Source of the DNA: Mycolicibacterium iranicum
Lineage (GTDB): Bacteria > Actinomycetota > Actinomycetes > Mycobacteriales > Mycobacteriaceae
DNA: 64,000 nucleotides
Assembly: GCF_002101705.1 (NCBI RefSeq)
Contig: NZ_LQPC01000054.1
Span: forward strand, 160,016 to 224,015
Direction of reading: 5' to 3'
A model generated the notes under the pieces. It did not search any database and was not told the DNA's origin. It saw only the letters and a program-made list of their open reading frames with translations. Every line of letters begins with the position of its first letter. Within the stretch, counting starts at the first letter, position 1. Made by a program: the position numbers and the translations under genes. Below are positions 1 to 7,995 of the stretch, piece after piece.

Positions 1-810
1 ACAAACCCGACGCGACCGCACACCGTCAACACCCTCGATGAGCACCTCGACATGCTGATGGTGTGCCATCACCTCAATCCCAGCGTCCCCGAGGATCTTG
101 CGTTCGCCGAGAGCCGCATCCGCCCGTCGACGATTGCGGCCGAGGACTTGCTGCACGATATCGGCGCGATCTCGATGATCGGCAGTGACGCCCAGGCGAT
201 GGGTCGTATAGGCGAGGTGGTGATGCGGACCTGGCAGACCGCGCACGTGATGAAGCGCCGCCGCGGATTTCTGCCCGGCGACGTGGGCGCCGACAACATA
301 CGGGCGCGCCGCTATGTCGCGAAGTACACGATCTGTCCTGCAGTGGCGCACGGCATGGACCGGGAGATCGGGTCGGTTGAGGTGGGCAAGCTGGCGGACC
401 TGGTGCTGTGGGAGCCGGCGTTCTTTGGTGTGCGTCCGCACGCAGTGGTCAAGGGTGGGATGATCGCGTGGGCCGCGATGGGTGACGCCAATGCGTCCAT
501 CCCGACTCCGCAGCCGGTGCTGCCGCGGCCCATGTTCGGCGCGTCGCCTGCCGCGGCCGCCCAGACGTCGCTGCATTTCGTTGCGCCACAGGCAATCGAG
601 GCACATCTGTCGGAGCGGATTGCCGTCAATCGCCGGCTTGTTCCCGTCGCGAGCGTTCGCGGTGTCGGGAAGGCGCAGATGCCGCTCAACGACGCCACCC
701 CGGACATCCAGGTCGACCCGGACACGTTCACCGTCCGCATCGACGGTGAGGTGTGGCAGGAACAACCCGCCGCGGAACTGCCCATGGCGCAGCGATACTT
801 CCTCTTCTAG
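1..810 (+). CDS. ureC: Urease alpha subunit, C-terminal part (5' end outside window)
   Basis: Catalytic nickel subunit of urease, a cytoplasmic enzyme splitting urea into ammonia and carbamate. The window opens inside the gene; the frame is open from base 1 and gives 269 residues of the roughly 570 usual for UreC. Visible signatures are MVCHHLNP (visible residues 20-27, the Cys and His of the mobile active-site flap) and SDAQAMGR (62-69, whose Asp is a nickel ligand in the family). The carbamylated Lys and HxH ligands must lie upstream. It is followed 17 bases later by ureF, then ureG and ureD, so the accessory maturation genes are co-directional. Identification is secure from the motifs and context; nothing looks broken in the visible part. 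Confidence 0.97.
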   Translation, partial: TNPTRPHTVNTLDEHLDMLMVCHHLNPSVPEDLAFAESRIRPSTIAAEDLLHDIGAISMIGSDAQAMGRIGEVVMRTWQTAHVMKRRRGFLPGDVGADNIRARRYVAKYTICPAVAHGMDREIGSVEVGKLADLVLWEPAFFGVRPHAVVKGGMIAWAAMGDANASIPTPQPVLPRPMFGASPAAAAQTSLHFVAPQAIEAHLSERIAVNRRLVPVASVRGVGKAQMPLNDATPDIQVDPDTFTVRIDGEVWQEQPAAELPMAQRYFLF

Positions 811-827
811 GCGATTTTCCGGTCACG

Positions 828-1472
828 ATGTCGAACCTCGTCACGTTGCTCGCGCTGTCTGATTCTCGGCTGCCGACAGGCGGGCATGTCCATTCGGGCG
901 GCATCGAGGAAGCGGTGACAAGCGGTCTGGTCGTCGACCTGGCGTCGCTGCGCGCGTATCTGACGCGGCGTATCCGGACCACGGGACTCGTCACCGCATC
1001 CCTGGCTGCCGCGGTACACCGCGGTACGTTCTCCGCTGTGGCGGGCGGGTCCGGAGATCTCGAAACTGATGCGCGCACACCGTCTCCCGCTGCCCGGCAG
1101 GCTTCCCGGGCGCAGGGTCGCGGCCTGGTGCGGCTCGCCCGGCGGGTGTGGCCGGACGAGACGTGGGACGCGCTGGGTCCGACTCCGCACCTAGCAGTTG
1201 CTGCCGGAGCCGTCGGACGGGCGGGCCGCCTCACCGATCAGCACACCGCGTTGTCGATCGTTTACACCACGATGACCGGGTCGGCCACCGCGGCGCAGCG
1301 ACTGCTGGCCCTCGATCCCGGTGACGTCGCGGCGCTGACGTTCGAGCTGTCCGAGTTGTGTGAACAGGCCGCGGCCGATGCAGCCAAGGATGTCGCCGAC
1401 CTGTCCGATCCACTGCTGGACCTGCTCGCGCAGCGTCACGTCGAGCGGGACCGTCCGTTGTTCGCGTCCTAG
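828..1472 (+). CDS. ureF: Urease accessory protein UreF
   Basis: UreF joins UreD and UreG on the urease apoprotein and gates GTP-dependent nickel insertion. The 214-residue product starts MSNLVTLLALSDSRLPTGGH; the LALSDSRLPTGG segment near the start is the family's usual N-terminal signature, which is why the ATG at 828 is preferred over an upstream in-frame ATG at 753 that would lie inside ureC. The body is Ala/Leu-rich and helical as expected. It lies between ureC (17-base gap) and ureG. Mycobacterial UreF proteins are short and divergent, and this one fits. Presumably co-transcribed with the other urease genes; no promoter is visible in the gap. Confidence 0.93.
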   Translation: MSNLVTLLALSDSRLPTGGHVHSGGIEEAVTSGLVVDLASLRAYLTRRIRTTGLVTASLAAAVHRGTFSAVAGGSGDLETDARTPSPAARQASRAQGRGLVRLARRVWPDETWDALGPTPHLAVAAGAVGRAGRLTDQHTALSIVYTTMTGSATAAQRLLALDPGDVAALTFELSELCEQAAADAAKDVADLSDPLLDLLAQRHVERDRPLFAS

Positions 1473-1552
1473 GTGTCTGCTTCGTGCCCAGAGCAGCCCA
1501 GTATTGCTGTGGGACGATCAGTTTTACGCCCCGTCTCACAGAATGGTCAGGT

Positions 1553-2233
1553 ATGCCTCCGCACTTGCTCGACGGTCAGCCCCACGGCCACATCGACCGA
1601 CCCCGCCGCACCCGTCAGCCGGGGGAGCCGTTGCGGATCGGCGTCGGCGGCCCTGTCGGGTCGGGGAAGACGGCACTAGTTGCCGCTTTGTGCAGACAAC
1701 TGCGCGACGAGCTGTCGCTGGCAGTGCTGACCAACGACATCTACACCACCGAGGACGCGGACTTCCTGCGCCGCAACGCCGTCCTTCCCGACGACCGCAT
1801 CGCCGCGGTGCAGACCGGTGGGTGTCCGCACACCGCGATCCGCGACGACATCACCGCCAACCTCGACGCCATCGACGACCTGCTCGCCGGACACGACAAT
1901 CTGGAGCTGATCCTGGTCGAATCCGGCGGGGACAACCTCACGGCAACGTTCTCCTCGGGCCTGGTGGACGTCCAGATCTTCGTGATCGACGTCGCAGGCG
2001 GCGACAAGGTACCCCGCAAGGGTGGGCCTGGTGTCACGTTCTCGGACCTCCTGGTGATCAACAAGACCGACCTGGCTCCTCTGGTGGGGGCGGACCTGGA
2101 TGTCATGCGCCGCGACGCCGCTGCGGTCCGCGGCGACCGCCCGTTCGAGTTGATCTCGCTGACCGCCGACCCGGCGGCCACCCCGGTGCTGCGCTGGGTC
2201 CGCGATCAACTGCGGATTGCGCAGGCCGTCTAG
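1553..2233 (+). CDS. ureG: Urease accessory GTPase UreG
   Basis: SIMIBI-class GTPase that delivers nickel to urease. The 226-residue protein has a short N-terminal tail with His residues, then the P-loop GVGGPVGSGKTAL (about residues 30-42), the conserved LTNDIYTTEDADFL, the Cys-Pro-His metal-binding motif in GGCPHTAIRDD, ESGGDN, and NKTD for guanine specificity. I place the start at ATG 1553 because the product then matches the usual UreG length; an in-frame ATG at 1484 would add 23 residues not typical of the family. The stop codon is directly followed by the GTG of ureD, which suggests translational coupling. Confidence 0.95.
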   Translation: MPPHLLDGQPHGHIDRPRRTRQPGEPLRIGVGGPVGSGKTALVAALCRQLRDELSLAVLTNDIYTTEDADFLRRNAVLPDDRIAAVQTGGCPHTAIRDDITANLDAIDDLLAGHDNLELILVESGGDNLTATFSSGLVDVQIFVIDVAGGDKVPRKGGPGVTFSDLLVINKTDLAPLVGADLDVMRRDAAAVRGDRPFELISLTADPAATPVLRWVRDQLRIAQAV

Positions 2234-2860
2234 GTGCGTTCCGACGTCGTCATCGTCGCCCGACCGAAGCGCTCACCTCACATCGAGTGCAGCGGAGGGA
2301 TCGCGGCGCGTCTCACCGACATCGACACCGTCCATCTGGTGTCTTCGGTCGCGACGCCGCTGGGCGGCGACGCGATTTCGATGCGTGTGGTGGTCGAGGC
2401 AGGTGCGCGTCTGACGGTACGCACCGTCGCAGCGACGGTCGCGCTCCCCGGCGCGACCACCACGGAGTCCCATGCGACCTGGTGCCTCGAGATTGCGGGG
2501 GAACTCGACCTGGACCCGGAACCGACGATCGTCGCGGCGACGTCCCGTCACTTCAGCGCGACCACAGTGACATTGCACGAGGCCGGATCGCTGCGGCTGC
2601 GAGAGCGGGTTCAGATCGGCAGAACCGGTGAGCGGCAGGGCTTCTGGTCGGGCTCGCTGTGCGCCGATGTCGATTCGAAACCGCTGCTGCGTCATCGCGT
2701 CGAGTTGGGCAACGGCTCGGTGGCTAATGACGAGATCTCCGCGCCTCGGGCGTGCGTCAGCGAATTGCACTATCCCCGAGGCGATGTCGACGCCGCAGGG
2801 GTGACGCTTGCACTTGCCGCAGGCGGCTGTTTGGCCACCTGGCAGGGTGACCGCCTCTAG
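2234..2860 (+). CDS. ureD: Urease accessory protein UreD/UreH
   Basis: Scaffold protein that binds apo-urease and recruits UreF and UreG for nickel loading. 208 residues, starting at a GTG that abuts the ureG stop codon with no gap. The sequence is beta-rich with the family's TLHEAGSLRLRERVQIG-type core and LHYPRGDVDAAG near the C-terminus. It closes the urease operon. Its last four bases overlap the end of the convergent ndh gene, so there is no room for a separate terminator; transcripts of the two strands must overlap or end inside coding sequence. Confidence 0.92.
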   Translation: MRSDVVIVARPKRSPHIECSGGIAARLTDIDTVHLVSSVATPLGGDAISMRVVVEAGARLTVRTVAATVALPGATTTESHATWCLEIAGELDLDPEPTIVAATSRHFSATTVTLHEAGSLRLRERVQIGRTGERQGFWSGSLCADVDSKPLLRHRVELGNGSVANDEISAPRACVSELHYPRGDVDAAGVTLALAAGGCLATWQGDRL

Positions 2861-4230
2861 CTTGCGGCTTTCTCCGTCTCTTGCACCGACGCCGCGATCT
2901 CCTCGAGTTCCTCGATGCGTATTCGCGCGTAGGCCTGCTGTTCGGTGATCGTCAGCTGGCCGCGGTTGCGCCCGAGGAATGTGACCGTCCACGACAGTAG
3001 CGTGGCGATCTTGGTCTTGAACCCCACCAGGTACACGAGGTGCAGGAGCAACCATGCCAGCCACGCGATGAAGCCACCGAATTCGAGCTTGCCGATCTTG
3101 GCGACAGCGTTGAAGCGCGACACCGTGGCCATCGAGCCTTTGTCGAAGTAGCTGAACGGCTCCCGTTGGCTGGGGTCGGCGCCCTTGAGTTCGGCGGCGA
3201 TGGTCTTGGCCGCGTACTTGCCGCCCTGGATCGCGCCCTGCGCCATGCCGGGAACATTCTCGACGGCGGCCATGTCACCGACGACGAACACGTTCGGATG
3301 GCCTGGAATCGACAGGTCAGGAAGAACTTTCACGCGGCCTGCGCGATCGAGTTCGACACCGGACTGGTTGGCCAGGTCGCGTCCCAGCGGGCTGGCTGAT
3401 ACGCCGGCCGACCAGACCTTGCACGCTGCTTCAATGCGGCGCATCGTGCCGTCGGGATCCTTGACGGTGATGCCGTTGCGGTCGACGTCGGTGACCATCG
3501 CGTTGAGCTGGATCTCGACGCCCATTTTCTCGAGGCGGTCCTGGGCTTTCTTGCCAAGCTTCTCGCCCATCGGCGGCAGCACGGCGGGTGCCGCGTCGAG
3601 CAGGATGACCCGCGCCTTGGTCGAATCGATGTGGCGGAAGGCGCCTTTGAGGGTGTGGTCGGCCAATTCCGCAATCTGCCCTGCCATTTCGACACCGGTC
3701 GGTCCTGCACCGACGACGACGAAGGTCAGCAGCTTCTCCCGGCGGGCGGGGTCGCTGGAACGTTCGGCTTGTTCGAAGGCGCCGAGAATACGACCGCGCA
3801 ACTCAAGCGCATCGTCGATCGACTTCATGCCGGGCGCCCACTCGGCGAAGTGGTCATTACCGAAGTACGACTGGCCCGCGCCGGCCGCCACGATCAAGCT
3901 GTCGAACGGGGTCACGTAGGTGTGACCGAGCAGTTCGGACCGGACGGTTTTGGTGGCCAGGTCGATGTGCGTGACGTCCCCGAGTAGCACCTGCGCGTTC
4001 TTCTGGTTGCGCAGGATCACGCGGGTCGCGGGAGCGATCTCTCCCTCGGAGATGATGCCGGTGGCGACCTGGTATAGAAGCGGCTGGAACAGGTGGTGGG
4101 TGGTCCGGGCGATCATCTTGATGTCGACGTCGGCCTTCTTGAGGGCCTTGGCTGCGGTCAACCCACCGAAACCCGATCCGATGATGACCACTTTGTGGCG
4201 GTCGGACGGATTGGCTCCGGGATGGCTCAT
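2857..4230 (-). CDS. ndh: Type II NADH dehydrogenase (NDH-2)
   Basis: Single-subunit, non-proton-pumping NADH:menaquinone oxidoreductase of the cytoplasmic membrane, the main NADH entry point to the respiratory chain in mycobacteria. 457 residues. The first Rossmann fold is IIGSGFGGLTAAKALKK (about 16-32, FAD); the second is VVGAGPTGVEMAG (about 171-183, NADH). Near the C-terminus a hydrophobic segment, WLAWLLLHLVYLVG (about 384-397), is the likely membrane anchor. AAGG..AAG motifs typical of NDH-2 quinone sites are preserved in outline. A Shine-Dalgarno-like AAGGAGC precedes the ATG. The gene converges with ureD, as it does in M. tuberculosis (recalled order Rv1853-Rv1854c). Confidence 0.95.
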   Translation of the reverse strand: MSHPGANPSDRHKVVIIGSGFGGLTAAKALKKADVDIKMIARTTHHLFQPLLYQVATGIISEGEIAPATRVILRNQKNAQVLLGDVTHIDLATKTVRSELLGHTYVTPFDSLIVAAGAGQSYFGNDHFAEWAPGMKSIDDALELRGRILGAFEQAERSSDPARREKLLTFVVVGAGPTGVEMAGQIAELADHTLKGAFRHIDSTKARVILLDAAPAVLPPMGEKLGKKAQDRLEKMGVEIQLNAMVTDVDRNGITVKDPDGTMRRIEAACKVWSAGVSASPLGRDLANQSGVELDRAGRVKVLPDLSIPGHPNVFVVGDMAAVENVPGMAQGAIQGGKYAAKTIAAELKGADPSQREPFSYFDKGSMATVSRFNAVAKIGKLEFGGFIAWLAWLLLHLVYLVGFKTKIATLLSWTVTFLGRNRGQLTITEQQAYARIRIEELEEIAASVQETEKAAS

Positions 4231-4385
4231 GGCTGCTCCTTGTCGAAGTCCGTGGCTGAATTGCCTCGGATACCTTCTTTACCCATTCAGAACAACGAAA
4301 ACCTTAGTCGCTGCCCTTCCGGGCGGCGCGGTGAGATGCGCCACCCGCGGCGAGCCGCGGATCCTGCGGCGCCTCGACGGCGGCG

Positions 4386-5315
4386 TCAGCCCGCGACCAG
4401 TGGCCTGAGTGCTTCGCCGAGCGCCGTGATCTGCCCGGGCTGATAGCCGACGGTCTGCGTGGGCACGAACAGGATCACACCGTCCACACCCGCGTCGAGC
4501 ACCTTCGCCTTGATCTGCTCGGCGATCTGTTCGGGGCTGCCGACGACCATCCGCTGTTTGAAGTCGTCCGGGACCATGTCGAGGCTGAGACCCTCGCCGA
4601 CGAGGGCGCCGATCAGCATGCTGGTCTCCAGCGTTGCCGGGTCGCGATCGATTTCCTCGCACTTCTGCTTGACGACGTCGATCTTTCGCGCCAGTTCGTC
4701 GAAGCCGGCGATGACGTTGAGGTGGTCGAAGTGCCGGGCCGCCAACGGGATCGTCTTCTTCTCGCCGCTGCCGCCGATCATCAGCGGAATGTGCTCACGG
4801 AAGCGAGGATTGGCCATGGCGTCTTGCACTCGGTAGTGCTTACCGGTGAATGTCGGGTGCTCGCCTTTGAGCATCGGCAGAATGATCTGCAGCGCCTCGC
4901 CGAGTTTTTCGAACCGGTCGGTGAACGTCCCGAATTCGTAGCCGAGCTGATCGTGTTCGAGCTCGAACCAGCCGGTACCGATACCAAGAATGGAACGGCC
5001 CTGACTGATGACGTCCAGGGTGGTGATCGCTTTCGCCAGCAGCGTCGGGTTGCGGTAGGTGTTTCCGGTGACGAGCGTGCCCAGCTGAACGTTCTCGGTC
5101 GAGGCGGCCAGTGCGCCCAATGCCGTGTAGGCCTCCAGCATGGGCTGATCCGGAGTTCCGATCCCGGGCAGTTGATAGAAGTGATCCATCACGAAGACGG
5201 AGTCGAAGCCCGACGTGTCAGCCTCTTTCGCCTGCGCGACGACGGTGGGGAAGAGGTCGGAAACGCCCGTCCCGTAAGAGAAGTTGTTGATCTGAAGCCC
5301 GAGTTGAATGGTCAC
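4386..5315 (-). CDS. LLM-class F420-dependent oxidoreductase
   Basis: Luciferase-like monooxygenase-fold (TIM barrel) protein, 309 residues, of the F420-using branch abundant in mycobacteria. Features: N-terminal LGLQINNFSYG strand, FDSVFVMDHFYQ (about 38-49), ALGALAASTENVQLGTLVTG, and RSILGIGTGWFELEHDQLGY (about 107-126), a hallmark of the Rv1855c-type subgroup. Starts with GTG at 5315. The physiological substrate is not known. It is upstream of ndh on the same strand with a 155-base gap holding no gene, and downstream of the SDR gene at 5416, the same trio as Rv1854c-Rv1856c. Family assignment is firm; cofactor (F420 versus FMN) is inferred from relatives. Confidence 0.88.
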   Translation of the reverse strand: MTIQLGLQINNFSYGTGVSDLFPTVVAQAKEADTSGFDSVFVMDHFYQLPGIGTPDQPMLEAYTALGALAASTENVQLGTLVTGNTYRNPTLLAKAITTLDVISQGRSILGIGTGWFELEHDQLGYEFGTFTDRFEKLGEALQIILPMLKGEHPTFTGKHYRVQDAMANPRFREHIPLMIGGSGEKKTIPLAARHFDHLNVIAGFDELARKIDVVKQKCEEIDRDPATLETSMLIGALVGEGLSLDMVPDDFKQRMVVGSPEQIAEQIKAKVLDAGVDGVILFVPTQTVGYQPGQITALGEALRPLVAG

Positions 5316-5415
5316 GGGTTGACCCTACGCACGGGCGATGTGGCCGCGTCGGCTATTTCACTCGACGCGAAGCGCGGAACAAAATGGCGTACTGGGAGGT
5401 TTTCTCGAGGTTGCG

Positions 5416-6087
5416 CTACGCGAAGTTAGCGAGCGCACCGTGAGTGACATGCAGCGTCTGGCCGGTGATGTGTCGAGCTGCCGGGGTGGTGAGGAACAGC
5501 GACAGCCGCGAGATCTCGGCGCTCACCGACGGCGGGGTGGCGGCCAAGCCGTCATAGCCCGGCTCGCTACCGCGGCCGACCGCGACGGCGTTGACGGTGA
5601 TGCCCCGGATCCCGAAGTGGTTGGCCTGGCCGGCGGTCCAGTCAGACACTGCGGCCTTGATCGCGCTCGCGGCGCTGCCTTCGCGCGGAGGATCGGGAAT
5701 CACGGTGATGATGGATCCGCCGGAGCGCATGTGGTCGCCGAGGACCTGCACGGTCAGCATTGCCGCAACCAGGTTCGCGTCGAAGAGGCCACGCCACTCG
5801 GCGGCGTGGTCGTCGAGCGTGTAGGTACGCGGATCGCCGCCGTGCCACGAAGGCGCGGGGACGTTGATGATCGTGTCGAGATGGGCGGGCACCTGGCCGT
5901 GCAGCGCGGCGACAGAAGCCGGGTCGGTGTTGTCGAACACCAGGGCGTCCACGTCCAACTCTTTGGCGAGAACCTCGAGATCGTCGCGGCGGCGGCCCCC
6001 GATGAACACCTTGTGTCCGGCTTCGCAGAAGCTCTCGGCGATCGTGCGTCCCAGATCGGTGTCAGATCCCGTGATCAGCACATCCAT
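5416..6087 (-). CDS. Atypical short-chain dehydrogenase
   Basis: SDR-fold protein of 223 residues. The N-terminus, MDVLITGSDTDLGRTIAESF, carries a nucleotide-binding turn that departs from the classical TGxxxGIG (Ser-Asp-Thr-Asp-Leu-Gly here). The usual YxxxK catalytic pair is not apparent: the aligned stretch reads GSAASAIKAAVSDW, with Lys present but no Tyr four residues before it. RGITVNAVAVG and the C-terminal ITGQTLHVTHG are normal SDR elements. Either Tyr is replaced functionally or the protein is not a conventional dehydrogenase. Corresponds by position to M. tuberculosis Rv1856c. Could be a binding or regulatory member of the fold. Confidence 0.85.
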   Translation of the reverse strand: MDVLITGSDTDLGRTIAESFCEAGHKVFIGGRRRDDLEVLAKELDVDALVFDNTDPASVAALHGQVPAHLDTIINVPAPSWHGGDPRTYTLDDHAAEWRGLFDANLVAAMLTVQVLGDHMRSGGSIITVIPDPPREGSAASAIKAAVSDWTAGQANHFGIRGITVNAVAVGRGSEPGYDGLAATPPSVSAEISRLSLFLTTPAARHITGQTLHVTHGALANFA

Positions 6088-6488
6088 CGACGACCCTCCT
6101 CATGTGTTCGACGCTGAACCCAGCGAGCGCCGCCCATGTTACTGGACAGTAGCTAGATCAGAAACCCGGCGCGCCGCGCGTCCGAGCCGCCTGCCGGACA
6201 GCCGAGCCAGACGAGCTGCCAGGACGACACTGAGCTCGAACCACGTCTCATGGGGACACCCGCCCCCGTAACGGCGCACCGCATCGGTTCGATGAGAGGG
6301 TTAGGACTTCGCGATCAGCCAACCGCATATTCGACACCACCCGCACCCCGTGTGGGTGGTGATGTGCGTCAGCTAACACTAGGAAATCTGCTGATCTGCT
6401 GTTATTTCGCTTGCAGCAATATAACAATTGAGCACATTTTGACCACCCCACACTTGCGTCACGGCTGCAACACGGTAGTTTCTTCTCC
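6088..6488. promoter_or_regulatory. 401-bp divergent intergenic region upstream of apa
   Basis: No supportable gene. This is the divergent promoter space between the SDR (left) and apa (right). Bases about 6370-6440 are clearly AT-richer than anything around, with ATATAAC near 6420, and probably hold the apa promoter. A 7-bp perfect hairpin (ACCACCC / GGGTGGT) spans 6336-6360. In M. tuberculosis the molybdate transporter genes sit in this interval; nothing of them remains here. An 80-codon minus-strand frame ending at 6248 has no start signal and unusual composition and is not called. Confidence 0.5.
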
Positions 6489-7538
6489 ATGGATCAGCCG
6501 GATGTGCATCCTGACCGCATCACGGGCGCGCCGACGCCGTTTCGCCGCTCGGCACTGACAGGCGCCGCCGCCGCATTAGCGGCTGTGTTGACGCTGCCTG
6601 CTGTGGCATACGCCCAGCCTGCGCCACCCCCGTCGCCGACCCCGCCGCCGCCCGCGGTCGAGGCACCGCAAGCCCCACCGCCGCCCGCAGTCGACGCTCC
6701 GCAGGCTCCGCCGCCGCCGGCCGATCCGAACGCTCCGCCACCGCCGCCGGCCGATCCGAACGCGCCGCCACCTCCGGCGGTGGACCCGAACGCGCCGGCA
6801 CCGCCTGCTGACCCCAACGCTCCGGCGCCTCCGCCACCCGAGCCCGGCCGCGTCGACAACGCCGCCGGAGGATTCAGCTATGTGGTCCCCGCGGGATGGA
6901 AGATCTCGGATGCGACCCAGATCTCGTACGGTCAGGCGCTGCTGACCAAACTGCCGCCCGAGGGCTCGCCGCCTGATGCGCAGCCGCCGAACGACACCAG
7001 CGTGCTGCTGGGCCGGCTGGACCTGAAGCTGTTCGCCGGCGCGGAGACCGACAATACGAAGGCGGCTCAGCGGCTCGCGTCGGACATGGGTGAGTTCTTC
7101 ATGCCGTTCCCGGGCACGCGGATCAACCAGCAGACTGTCCCGCTGGACGCCAACGGAATGACGGGCGTCGCGTCGTACTACGAGGTGAAGTTCACCGATA
7201 CGAACAAGCCGAACGGCCAGATTTGGGCCGGTGTGGTGGGTGCGCCTACCGCGCCTGGTACGCCACGCGGCCAGCGCACGCCGGAACGGTGGTTCGTGGT
7301 GTGGCTGGGCACGGCGACAAACCCGGTGCCGCAGGCCGAGGCCGTCACGCTGGCGAACTCGATTAGGCCGTGGAGTCCACCACCGCCTCCGCCGCCGCCG
7401 GACCCGAACGCGCCTCCGCCGCCGCCGGACCCCAACGCGCCCCCGCCCGACCCGAACGCTCCGCCGCCGCGGCCCGCCGTCGGCGTCCCCGTGCCGGTCG
7501 ATCCCAACACCGCGCCAGGAATGCTGCCGCCTGCCTGA
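6489..7538 (+). CDS. apa: Secreted alanine/proline-rich antigen Apa (MPT32, fibronectin attachment protein)
   Basis: Exported Pro/Ala-rich glycoprotein-type antigen of 349 residues, found on the mycobacterial surface and in culture filtrate and binding fibronectin in characterised species. N-terminal signal peptide with an RR near residue 19-20 and a hydrophobic core ending AVAYA, cleavage expected about residue 42. Then a Pro-rich region of degenerate PPP-A-DPNAP repeats (about 44-120), a folded Apa domain (GGFSYVVPAGWKISDA ... NGQIWAGVVGAP ... RWFVVWLGTA, about 127-295), and a second Pro-rich DPNAPPP tail. The homology with M. tuberculosis Rv1860 is strong through the folded core. O-mannosylation of Thr/Pro segments is known in the family; here Thr is scarce in the repeats. 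Confidence 0.95.
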   Translation: MDQPDVHPDRITGAPTPFRRSALTGAAAALAAVLTLPAVAYAQPAPPPSPTPPPPAVEAPQAPPPPAVDAPQAPPPPADPNAPPPPPADPNAPPPPAVDPNAPAPPADPNAPAPPPPEPGRVDNAAGGFSYVVPAGWKISDATQISYGQALLTKLPPEGSPPDAQPPNDTSVLLGRLDLKLFAGAETDNTKAAQRLASDMGEFFMPFPGTRINQQTVPLDANGMTGVASYYEVKFTDTNKPNGQIWAGVVGAPTAPGTPRGQRTPERWFVVWLGTATNPVPQAEAVTLANSIRPWSPPPPPPPPDPNAPPPPPDPNAPPPDPNAPPPRPAVGVPVPVDPNTAPGMLPPA

Positions 7539-7558
7539 CCCCAGGCCGGCGAGGCAGG
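7530..7558 (+). terminator. Candidate hairpin terminator of apa
   Basis: CCTGCCT (7530-7536, including part of the apa stop codon) pairs with AGGCAGG (7552-7558) around a 15-base loop. No U-tract follows, as is common for mycobacterial hairpins. Weak evidence. Confidence 0.3.
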
Positions 7559-7628
7559 GCGATCGTGATGATTTCGTCGCCCGTTTGTGCAGCCATTTCG
7601 TTACCTAGGATCGGTATACCTGGGTGAT

Positions 7629-7654
7629 GGCCCGGGTGCGGCCGCACCGGGGCC
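7629..7654. repeat. Palindrome upstream of the small membrane protein gene
   Basis: A perfect 14-bp palindrome GGTGCGGCCGCACC (7635-7648) is extended on both sides by five more complementary bases after one G-G mismatch. It ends 21 bases before the ATG at 7676. It could be an operator or a leader hairpin; the position next to the Shine-Dalgarno region suggests post-transcriptional control is possible. Confidence 0.5.
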
Positions 7655-7675
7655 GGCTGGCGACAGGAGACCCCC

Positions 7676-7984
7676 ATGGACGTGCTCGCTGCAACAGAAA
7701 TTTTGGCCCGTTCGACGACGCTGACCAGCGTGGGTTGGATCGGTTACATCATCATCGGCGCGATTGCGGGATGGATCGCGGGCAAGATCGTCAAAGGATC
7801 GGGGTCCGGCATCCTGATGAATATCGTCATCGGGATCGTCGGCGCGCTGATCGGCGGCTTCTTGCTGAGCTTCTTCCTGGACACCGCGGGCGGCGGGTGG
7901 TGGTTCACGCTGTTCACGGCCATCCTGGGATCCGTGATCCTGCTGTGGATCGTCGGCAAAGTGCAGGGCCGGTCGCGCGTCTGA
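7676..7984 (+). CDS. Small GlsB/YeaQ/YmgE-type membrane protein
   Basis: 102-residue integral membrane protein, homologue of M. tuberculosis Rv1861. After an N-terminal tail (1-18) there are three hydrophobic segments: VGWIGYIIIGAIAGWIAGKI (about 19-38), ILMNIVIGIVGALIGGFLLS (about 46-65) and WFTLFTAILGSVILLWIVG (about 76-94). The GAIAGWIAGKI motif is characteristic of the transglycosylase-associated / GlsB family, named for stress-induced small proteins; no enzymatic activity is established for such short members. The start has a good AGGAGA Shine-Dalgarno 6 bases upstream. It lies between apa and adhA on the same strand. Confidence 0.88.
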   Translation: MDVLAATEILARSTTLTSVGWIGYIIIGAIAGWIAGKIVKGSGSGILMNIVIGIVGALIGGFLLSFFLDTAGGGWWFTLFTAILGSVILLWIVGKVQGRSRV

Positions 7985-7995
7985 CCGCTTCCGCG

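Noticed and set aside
1360..2631. 423-codon plus-strand frame overlapping ureG and ureD
   Set aside because: Out of frame with ureG/ureD, Arg-rich, no domain; the urease accessory genes explain the sequence.
6248..6490. 80-codon minus-strand frame in the apa upstream region
   Set aside because: Begins on the apa start codon, lacks a ribosome site and does not resemble any protein I know.
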